Shown here piece by piece: positions 53,601 to 64,000 of a DNA stretch of 64,000 nt. Location of the stretch: contig ML133402.1 of NCBI GenBank assembly GCA_003864495.1, forward strand, positions 276,032 to 340,031. Reading direction: 5' to 3'. Within the stretch, counting starts at the first letter, position 1, and every line of letters begins with the position of its first letter. The position numbers and the translations under genes were made by a program. This DNA comes from Nemopilema nomurai (taxonomy: Eukaryota > Cnidaria > Scyphozoa > Rhizostomeae > Rhizostomatidae). Under the pieces are notes generated by a model. It had not been told where the DNA came from. It worked only from the letters and a program-made list of their open reading frames with translations, and did no database searches.

Positions 53601-56113
53601 TTATGGTACCATCACCTTTTCAATTAAAATTAAATGAAATCAATAAAAAAGAAACATCTTACATCTGTTCTGGCTTCCTTTTCTGGTTTGACTCCCTTGG
53701 ATGGAGGTATTGTGACGTCATAGTTTGACAATGTAGCCAAGAGTGTGGCCAACTTAGGCCTTTTCTTGATGTCTTCCTGGAAAATTAAAAAGTTATATTC
53801 ACTTAACATTTCAGTGCCCTCGACTAGAGATTTGACAAATGGTTTAGAAATATGGCTGCATTGGGATTTTTATTTCAATTTTATGGTAGATACAGGAGAA
53901 AAAAATCTCAGATGTATACCAAGTTGTGGCTGCTTATATTGTTGACTGGCAAAAATTAAGATTTGAAGAATAAAAAGCTAAAAATCAAAATAGACCATGT
54001 CCATATGTCCAATGTCCATATTATTATCAATCCACCAATCGATCAAAAAGAATGCTGACAGAAATAATGTTATTGGCATGGTTTCACGTCAATAATGGTT
54101 CAACGTTATTGGCATGGTTTCAATACAGGCCTTAGGCCTACATTATTTGTGCAGCCGCTAATGGTTAAAAACCAGATCACCATACAAAAGCTCACCTGCC
54201 AAAAGAAATATTAATTAACATGGCGTTAAACAGTCAATTCACAGAAACTCCTGTTTCAAATAATAATTTGCAGAAAGCATAATCCCTTTAAAAATGGAAA
54301 TGCAGAGTGTCCTATTGAATAAATTTTGTCTCAAAAAGTCCACTACTACAGCCCTGCTAAACCTTGTTGACATTATATATAATGACATGGATGAATCCTT
54401 ATTAAATGGAGCTTTTTTCTTGGATCTGCGTAAAGCATTTGGCACTTTTGATCACACCTCCTTACTAACCAAAGTCAAACGGTTCAACCCAGATGATATA
54501 GATGGCTAAATTCATATTTGTTTCAAAAAACCAAGTTGTTACCTTCAATGGAGTTTAATCCAAGTAACTACTATAAACTCTGGTGTCCCCCAAGAATCAA
54601 ATGAAAGATTTATGCAAAAAGCTGAACTATAGAATCTCAATCATCAGGAGAGTGGAAGTGTACCTCCCTCATGAAAGCTTGGTTAACCTTGCAAATTCAC
54701 TTGCATTAAGCCACCTAGATTACTGTTCACCTCTTTTCCATAATTTCAGCACCAAACACTTGGATACTCTTTTAAAACTTCAAAAATAATGTGCTCGTGT
54801 CATATTTTCTGTTAAGAGAAGAACCAGTAGCAAACCTCTCTTCATATAACTTAACTGGCTACCAATCCACCAGAGAATTGAACTGAACACATGTTTGCTC
54901 ATTTTTAAGGTTATCAATAATATGGCATCAAGGTATTTAACCAATTCAGCAACAAGAGCATCAGACGTACATGAACACCTTACACGCTCCTTAACCAGCA
55001 GATGCCTCTACAGATCAAGAGGAGAAGGTTCTATTTAAGTCAAGACATTCAAATTTTATGAAACCAAAGTTTGGAATTCTCTTCCTAAAGAGTTAAGGAA
55101 TATATCAAATTTTGAGTGTAAATGTAAACCTTACTTAATCAACAAATTTAAAGACCCATCTTTTCATAACTATGGTTTTATTGTTTAATTATTTTTATTA
55201 CTTTAGTTATTACTATACTATTGTTAATTACATTTTTTACTTTAAGATATTATTTTTTCACCTTTTATTTGTAAACCAGGTTGACAACAAGCTTTGTTAG
55301 TCCTGTTATTTACGTTAAAGACATTTATACATACATACATACACCCATACATACAATAAGCTTGTTGTTCCTGAAATTAAACTTTCTGGACATTTACCAA
55401 AACGCGGGAAAAACGATGTTTTACCTCATAAAGTGCGAGGTTTCCTGTACTATTCCGGTTTTGTCCATTTTGTTTCTCCAGCAGTGGGATTTCTACGGAG
55501 TCAGGTCTAGTTGACTTCTCTTTTCCTGAAACGAAAACAAATCGAATTTGGCGCCAATGCAAAACTTTGCGGTCAATTGAAATTCGTTCACAATAGTTAT
55601 TTTCATTGTTTCATTTGTTCCGTTCTCGCCTTCTTTTCACCAGCGTCATGAGATATAAATATATTTTCATTAGCGAACAACATTACCTTATGAAATAGGC
55701 TCGCTTTTACTTTTCTCAAAGCTCACTTGCCGCCCTTCCAGATGGCCATGGAGGGCAGCAGGTCGATTTCTAGGAAAATACCGTTTAAATCCGAACGAAA
55801 ATCAAAAATGAAATCAAGAAACACACTTTTCGTAAATATTGAATTAAAAAAGCTAAAGTGACAAAACGGTCCCTTCTTTGCCGCAAAAGAAAGAATTGAA
55901 CTCTATTATTTCCCGCAAAAAACTTTAAGCAACTTTTGAGTGTCAGCGACCATCTTGTTTACATACCGAGCACATGTAGGAAGAACGTCCTAATTTACCT
56001 TCGCCTGTATCTTTTTCCTGCTCAGATGTAGTATCATTTTCTTCGTTTTCTGTTTTAAAAACTGTAAATCTTGCTCTATCTGCCGTGGGAGTCAAAACAT
56101 CTGGGCTTTCCAT
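38697..56113 (-). CDS. KCC: K-Cl cotransporter, KCC type (SLC12A4-7 group)
   Basis: 27 exons from ATG 56113: 55999-56113, 55425-55525, 53663-53776, 50686-50832, 50364-50418, 49188-49318, 48099-48340, 47340-47512, 46911-47042, 46517-46615, 45926-45983, 45340-45459, 45006-45179, 44500-44598, 44010-44129, 43727-43831, 43135-43229, 42685-42764, 42238-42326, 41879-41976, 41465-41671, 40712-40803, 40048-40155, 39637-39809, 39222-39335, 38902-38927 (26-nt microexon, less certain), 38697-38788. That is 3159 nt and 1052 residues, with every phase consistent. The protein couples K+ and Cl- export at the plasma membrane. Visible blocks include [79 protein letters not shown] and the terminal [12 protein letters not shown], all typical of KCC. 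An RFTV SPAK/OSR1-docking motif lies at 15-18, and the regulatory HTA threonine is T986. The cytosolic C-terminal domain starts near residue 640. Confidence 0.95.
39542..39553 (+). repeat. Poly-G homopolymer (12 G)
   Basis: A run of twelve G in the KCC intron between exons 39222-39335 and 39637-39809. It reads as poly-C on the KCC transcript and ends about 80 bases from the upstream exon. Runs like this are prone to length error. Confidence 0.9.
41192..41357. repeat. 83-bp tandem duplication
   Basis: The 83 bases starting GCAACATTCAACGCGCAGCC at 41192 are repeated without visible change from 41275. They lie in the KCC intron between exons 40712-40803 and 41465-41671. Identity implies either a recent duplication or an assembly duplication. 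Confidence 0.92.
49902..50353. repeat. 18-bp minisatellite, about 25 copies
   Basis: The consensus GCTCTAATTATGAATGAT is repeated head to tail with few variants: TTACG and TCATG in the first copies, an inserted AATT near 50000, a short copy near 50155, and AAAGG/AAACGG variants towards the right end. As 18 is a multiple of three, long frames run through it on both strands but they are repeat artefacts. It lies in KCC intron 49319-50363 and stops about ten bases short of the 5' splice site of the 55-nt exon. Each unit has one TAATTA palindrome or its variant. Confidence 0.97.
51341..51772 (-). other. Long open stretch in a KCC intron, origin unknown
   Basis: Two overlapping minus-strand frames are open here (51341-51772 and 51123-51479), with higher GC than the rest of the intron 50833-53662. 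The longer one contains several cysteines (ICECC, DPLCC) and looks like former coding sequence. No motif places it in a known family and it does not fit the KCC protein, whose neighbouring exons join directly. It may be an old mobile-element fragment. Confidence 0.3.
54290..55357 (+). mobile_element. Degenerate LINE copy, internally deleted
   Basis: A frame at 54294-54509 carries reverse-transcriptase block text ([18 protein letters not shown], then [13 protein letters not shown]). After SGVPQ near 54590 the catalytic YxDD region is missing and the text resumes with [34 protein letters not shown] and [11 protein letters not shown], the usual C-terminal thumb and tail of CR1/L2/Jockey-like LINEs. 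Several stops and frame changes interrupt it. The 3' end has a CATACATACATACA tail at about 55330-55357. It lies in the KCC intron 53777-55424, antisense to the gene. Confidence 0.85.
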
Positions 56114-59112
56114 CTTCAGATAAGTCCTGTACACTGATCAGCTGCCCTGGTTCCTTCAGATTATAGTAGCCTGGTCACGTTGCGTGTGTCAAACATAAGG
56201 TTTTGGCCGGCTAAACACTTTTCATCTGCATTGTACTGCAACAGGTCACATCTTTCTCGGGAAGGCCCTTTCAGCCAGGGGGCTCGGTCCATTGCCAGAC
56301 CCATAATAATTAGCATAAATTTCTGGAATTGAATAATTCAGATAAGATCATGCTATATAAATACAGCATGACATTTATTGGAGTTTTGCATTAGCTGGAA
56401 TGATTCGGAAAGGAAAAGTTGCTTAGCAGAAAAGGCTAAAAACTCCTCTGGCTTCCAATCTTAAGAATTGAGATTTACAGAATATGCACGTCAACACATT
56501 TCAGGGCTATGTTGCATGCTGCAGACAAGTCTTTAATCCGTTTGCACCCCCTGGCTTGCTGCTCTAAGACAGCTTTCTTGTTTGAAATCCGAAATAATCC
56601 GGTGTTCTTTCAATTCTGGCAAATATTTTCGCAATTATGACTTCCCTTGTTCGACCTTAGACATAATGCAAACAGCAGCGTTTTAGTGGCATCAGAAATG
56701 TTTATCTTTGATTATTTTGTTCAAACCGCTATGAAGACCAAACGGGTGTAGCCATGCAAGGGGCTGGAGGCTTGATCGAAAACATTGGCAATAATTATGG
56801 AAGATCACCAACCAACCTGGCCGAGTCTTGTCTGGCTTTCAGAAAGTATTAAAGTGGAGAATGAATCATCTTACTTAGGGACAGTGTAAAAAAAATTTAA
56901 TACATAGCTAGTGCAAATGGCAATGGGGCCAGGACCTTTTTTAACCCTCTGAAGAAGGGAGCTCAAATTTTTTTTTGCAAAAATGTGCAGGACCACTAAC
57001 GGGGCAAAGAATTGTTTATGAGCTCAAGATGAAATCAGAAAAACAGTAATTTGGGAACAAGGCTGTAATTCATCTAAGATGAAAATCTAGTTAATGTAAA
57101 AATGATTGATATCAAAATAATTGTGTTTTAAAGTTCAAGTTTTTCAAGGAGAATTCAAGAAGGTCTTTATATACTGTTAGGCTCATTGAGTATGTTTTTA
57201 TATATAATATTAAATAGCACCATGGTAGTTTGTTGTGTTTCTTTGAGAAAAACTAGAATTTATAAAATACTGCTAGTTATTTTTATCAGCAATGTGATTT
57301 TTATCATAATATACTTGAAAGTATGGGGGAAGTGTAATTTTTAAGGAGCAATTGGTTTTCTGACAGCCGATTATATCGGGTAGGCGGATTTTTTCACAAG
57401 AATTTTTTTCCACCGGCCATGTAGTAAAATAAATTTTGCACTATCCCTTACCAAAAATTGCACTTTACTGCATCAATCCTATTTCTTTCATTTAGTAAAG
57501 GGCTAGATCGGGACCGACCGCATTGCTATCAAATTTAAACTGGGGCCGGGTGATGAAATTATTTTAGGGGTAGTCACAACACCCCATATCCTTCTCATTT
57601 GCCCCTTGATTTTGATTTTAAACCAATGAATTAGTAAGAACTCGAAAAAGAGTCATCTTTCAGTGCGAGTCGAAAGTACAATCAAACATGCACCTCTTTT
57701 GTCGTGGTACGATGTCGTAGATTCGCAACTCTGACGTAGGATCTGCATAATTCAATTCAATTGGGTAAACGAGGACAGGGATCTCCTCCTCCCTTTTTGC
57801 ACAATTACACGGTAAGTCGATTAAATGGAGTTTCTGGCGAAATCCCAGCTTTGCTTGTCAAATCTAAAGTTCATTCTATCAAGGATTTGATTTCTGCCTG
57901 GCGCGAGAAGTATTTCTTTTCTCCTTTATCATACCCCTAGCCTGTACGCAAATGAAGCCCAGATTGAGAAAGGGTCATAATTTTTGTTAGATCTGTGGGA
58001 CTATCATTAATGGTACTCACATTTAGGCCTGTTCATTGAGACATCAATACCCTAATAATAATGGTACACTAAAATATCTCTTATTTAATATCACAATTCG
58101 GTGATGTAAAATATTCCTGTTGTTGAGTGAGATTTATGTGAGGTACTTTCATTTTCACCGAATCTTTATGTTTTAGAAACTGCCAATTTAGGTTAGGCAA
58201 AATTACTTAATGGAGAAATAGTCAAAAAACACCAAGATTTCGTACAAGTTTTTTGTTGTTGAATTCTGAATCATACTGAAACAGAATAATGTTTCGATAC
58301 ACCATTGGTTTTGAAAAACGAATTGCTGATTGCTGATTCCTTTGAAAAACAAACAGATGCTTTCGCAATCACCTATAATGGATCTCAATAATAAACTATG
58401 TCTAGAAGTGATACCGGCTGGAATTCCTATTTGCCACCAAATGACCAACAACTAACAGAGCAAAGAGTCCTAATATAATTGAGTTTTCAATGGTTGAAGG
58501 TAGAGACCCATCCGTTTTCTACATTAAAAAGCCTTTCCTATATATGAAAATGGTGTGGTCTTAAGAAAATTTCGGGCCTCCGCCCCATTCATCTTCCTTG
58601 TTAACGAAACAGTTAAAGGAAACGGAAATAGCAAGTACGTTGCAGCTTCCGTGGCTGTATCTTGTGACCTGAAGCTCAAGAGACAATGATATTGTTTCGT
58701 TTTTAGCCAAGAAATTTCCTAAATCCTGATGTCTCCTAATCTGTTAGAAACATAAATGAATTCCAAGCAGAAAGCATCAGCCAAGCAGAAAATAGCTGTC
58801 TTTCAAGTTTCGACACATAAAAATTTTATAATGGTTGTAGCATCGATATTCTTCAAATGGCAGAAAAAACTCTTCAAGACGCATTGAGACGGCTCTTTCT
58901 GCTGTCAGTGTTTCTTTTATGAGGATATTCAACATGAATTTTACAAATGAATGCATTTCAGCGTCAAAATGAGCTAGATCTATGACGTTTGTTAACTAAA
59001 ATCACTTTTAGCTAAGATTGATTCAGTGTTTGGGATTGCAATCAACGAGATAAAAAAAGCTACAATGCTTAAAAGCTAGAATGAACTCAATGCATTGATT
59101 GGTAAGGCAATT
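56114..59112. other. Intergenic: KCC 5' flank and tubulin 3' flank
   Basis: No coding stretch with splice support was seen. A TATATAAA element lies inside a small hairpin (TCATGCT...AGCATGA) at about 56347-56370, some 240 bases above the KCC start codon. The rest is AT-rich single-copy-looking sequence. The frame at 58203-58451 (-) shows no family features. Confidence 0.5.
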
Positions 59113-61548
<2,436 letters not shown>

Positions 61549-63443
61549 CTTGAAGATAATTTCCTTCCAACTACGACACCGCACCTTGCTACGAGTTCTA
61601 GTGAATGTTCAGCTGCCTAGCCTCGCGCTGTATTAATAACCAAGTCATTATAAATTTTAATGTGATCTGCAGCCGGGGGCTTGTCTTCTCTATGATGACT
61701 ATGAAATAAACATACGTTCCTTCATCAGATGGCGAGTTTTTCTCCCGTTCTTATTCGGTGCAAAGACTTGACTTATTTCTTGGGCGTTTCGCTGCGCATC
61801 AGATGCAACGGCTAGCAGGCAACTAGTACCTGTACATCGGGGCAATGCTTTTTTACGATTCACTTATTAGCACAAATACGATTTCGGTTCCAGCAAGACT
61901 TGACACCAGATAGTGCGTCGTGAGGAAACGCGAGAAGCTAGTTTGTCAGCGGAAGCGTGTGAAACAGGCGCAACAATTTTTCCTACCATTATCATCCGCT
62001 AAGTGAAGATGGTGTCAAAGTTATGCTGTCTTTACATTGGGCTCCAGCCCAAACATGTTGATTCAAGACATAAGTTTTTGGCCAATGGCTTGCTAACAAA
62101 TGCCAAAGACATTTTTTGCAGAAAGAAAGATCGTCTTTTCGTAAAGGGATATTAGCATTTTGCCTTCAAACATATCGTAGCTAGCGTTTTAAGTTATTTT
62201 CTTGTGCATAGGGCTGTAGCCTTCTTTCCATCATCGGTGTCAAAATTTTCTAAAATTACAAATAGCTCTAAAATATATTGGCAGTTTTTAGTCTTGAAGT
62301 GAAGTAAATAAACATACAGTGAAATGTATCAGGTGTTTCTTTGGAGCTCTGATAAGCGTCGTTTGACTCAGTTGTCATAGGTGGACAGAAAGATGGCTGC
62401 CGAAAATTTACGGAATTTAAAAGAGATTCAGATAAAGAGAGATTTCAGAGTTATTTAATCTCTTAAGAAGTTCAGTTTTAGGAATCCTTCACAAACGTGA
62501 ATTGTTTCTAAATTTCAGAGGGTGTGGCGAGAAAATAAGAGCTAAATAATCCGAAGTTTTACCGTTAATCAATATGCAAATGACAGTCTGTAATGGCGTG
62601 TATTAGGCCAAGGGATGCCAACTGGCTTGACTTCCATTGATATGAAGATTTTCTAAAGGACACCCTGGAGGCAGCATGGCAATGAGTCATGCATTCCAAA
62701 ATCATGCGAAATGAGTCGTGTTTATATAGCTACAATCGCAAGCATACTTGAGAGTGTTGTCAACACAACATTTATATCCGCTAACAAGATTCTCCAACAA
62801 CAAATCATGAATTGGCCAATAACCAATTTGAAAGCTAGGACCCAATTCTCAGGAAGAGCTGCTTGCGTTGTATAATTTGCTACCATGGAAAAAGAAAGCC
62901 ATTACGAAATGACAGCACTAACTAACCAAATTCCAATTATAATTTTCATACTGTCGGCTTGCGTTAATAAGAGATTATGTGAGAATGCGTTAATAAGTGA
63001 TTGAAACATTGACCGATAATTGGTTGTCTTAACAGTAAAGCAGCATTGCTTATTTAGACAAAATTTGCACTTTCCAATTTTGCTTCTTGCTCATATCTGA
63101 GCAAAAGCGGTTCAGTTTTCATAAGGCTCACTGTTTCAATACTTCTGGATGCAAATATGTTATAATCAATCAGAACTTAATTATGTGAAGCTAAAATATG
63201 AACAGAAACTCACAATATGAAGACCATTGGTACGATGAAATGCTTTCTTAAGATTGCAAGGCTATGTGTGGGAAGGTTGCAAGAATACAAATGTAAGTTG
63301 ATGTGGGGATGTCGTAATGAAAAAGACATGCCATTACCTCACATAAATTGGAAGATCGTCAGTAAAAAATTAAATAAGTATTTGCTTAAATATAGAATTT
63401 ATAATTTGAATTTAATGAAGCTATCCTGCGGTTTGCTGAATAC
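61549..63443. other. Intergenic: tubulin promoter side
   Basis: The first 110 bases upstream of the tubulin ATG include a TATA-like element. The remainder is AT-rich without recognised genes or repeats. The frame at 63217-63459 (+) overlaps the unknown exon on the opposite strand. Confidence 0.5.
61648..61657 (-). promoter_or_regulatory. TATA-like element upstream of beta-tubulin
   Basis: On the minus strand the sequence reads AATTTATAAT about 100 bases before the tubulin start codon, a reasonable distance for a short 5' UTR. The assignment rests only on sequence and position. Confidence 0.3.
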
Positions 63444-63628
63444 CCTGCAACCAATTTAGGCACGTCGTGTTGGTACATTAGTTCATCTATTAGAATGGCT
63501 TTTGCTTTGTCACCTGGAGCACCGAGGTAGAATGGAGGTTCTGGGGGTGGCCCTTTAGAAAGTCGGAAACGATCCTTTCCAAAAGTCCATTCCATCATCA
63601 TTTTCAGAGTCACGGCAACGGGCGGATC
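63444..63628 (-). CDS. Internal exon of an unrecognised gene (gene continues outside or is unresolved)
   Basis: After the acceptor TTTTTCAG at 63629 a frame of about 61 codons opens. It includes LKMMMEWTFGKDRFRLSKG, GPPPEPPFYLGAPGD and ILIDELMYQHDVPKL, and ends at a donor-like GG|GTATTC. The balanced composition and the splice signals on both sides support a coding exon. I do not recognise the protein family. The 5' part of the gene would lie beyond 64000, and no downstream exon was found to the left, so the gene's 3' end is unresolved. Confidence 0.5.
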
Positions 63629-64000
63629 CTGAAAAAGTGGGGCAGTAGATAAGATAGGTGCCGAAAATTTTCAGAAATTGATGGCGAATGTAGACTTTAT
63701 ACAGCAATTTTCGAATCTTATTCCTGATAGAAAGGTTATCTATTAGCGTTCTATGAAAGTCATTCAATATAAATTGCATCAAAGCAATACTTTATAGTCT
63801 GATCACAGCTAAAGGTGTCTTAAAAATTTCCCCTTTAATCTGATAATTTTTTTCTTGGCATAACGTCTTTTTTCCATTCTCTGTTCTGTCATTGTGGCCC
63901 GAGGTGAGACTTATCATTAACCTTGGGGCTCTTTTCCCTTCATGAGAAATCCTTTCATAGCGGTTAATGGGCGTAATATTAAAAAAGGGGCGCCAGACCG
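63629..64000. other. Right edge, intron or intergenic
   Basis: No coding or RNA feature is supported here. It is probably an intron of the unknown gene whose exon lies at 63444-63628. Confidence 0.4.

Overview
The window is animal nuclear DNA: AT-rich, with genes built of many short exons, GT-AG introns mostly of a few hundred bases, LINE remnants, a MITE-like element, minisatellites and a nuclear tRNA gene. A chloride-channel-type Cys-loop receptor, a K-Cl cotransporter, a class-2 P4-ATPase and beta-tubulin make this a metazoan. The compact introns and the transposase-like family at the left edge suggest a cnidarian (anthozoan or relative). I cannot fix the species. All gene models were built by hand from splice signals, reading-frame phase and family knowledge.

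Layout. 1-2169 (-): left-truncated transposase-like gene with a frameshift. 4044-7399 (+): nine-exon single-pass membrane protein with one C2H2-like finger. 8737-23354 (-): 31-exon ATP9A/B-type (Neo1-class) P4-ATPase, with a tRNA-Ile(AAT) gene on the opposite strand inside an intron, one GC-AG intron and a frameshift just before its conserved C-terminal tail. 24708-31980 (-): nine-exon GABA-A-like anion channel subunit. 38697-56113 (-): 27-exon KCC-type K-Cl cotransporter (SLC12A4-7 group). 59113-61548 (-): five-exon beta-tubulin whose frame is broken by four single-base deletions. 63444-63628 (-): an unrecognised exon at the right edge. The four large genes lie head to tail on the minus strand.

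The receptor and KCC genes are immediate neighbours. In animals KCC extrudes chloride and so sets the gradient on which GABA/glycine-type channels act, so this is a functionally suggestive pair. Joint regulation is only an inference.

Repeats and mobile DNA: an 18-bp minisatellite (about 25 copies) starting ten bases inside a KCC intron, a 15-bp array in a receptor intron, an 83-bp tandem duplication, two LINE remnants antisense to their hosts, and a MITE-like element with TA-flanked inverted repeats. Single-base frame breaks are concentrated in beta-tubulin, while the reconstructed KCC (3159 nt) and receptor (1458 nt) frames are intact. The beta-tubulin stretch is therefore either unpolished sequence or a young pseudogene.
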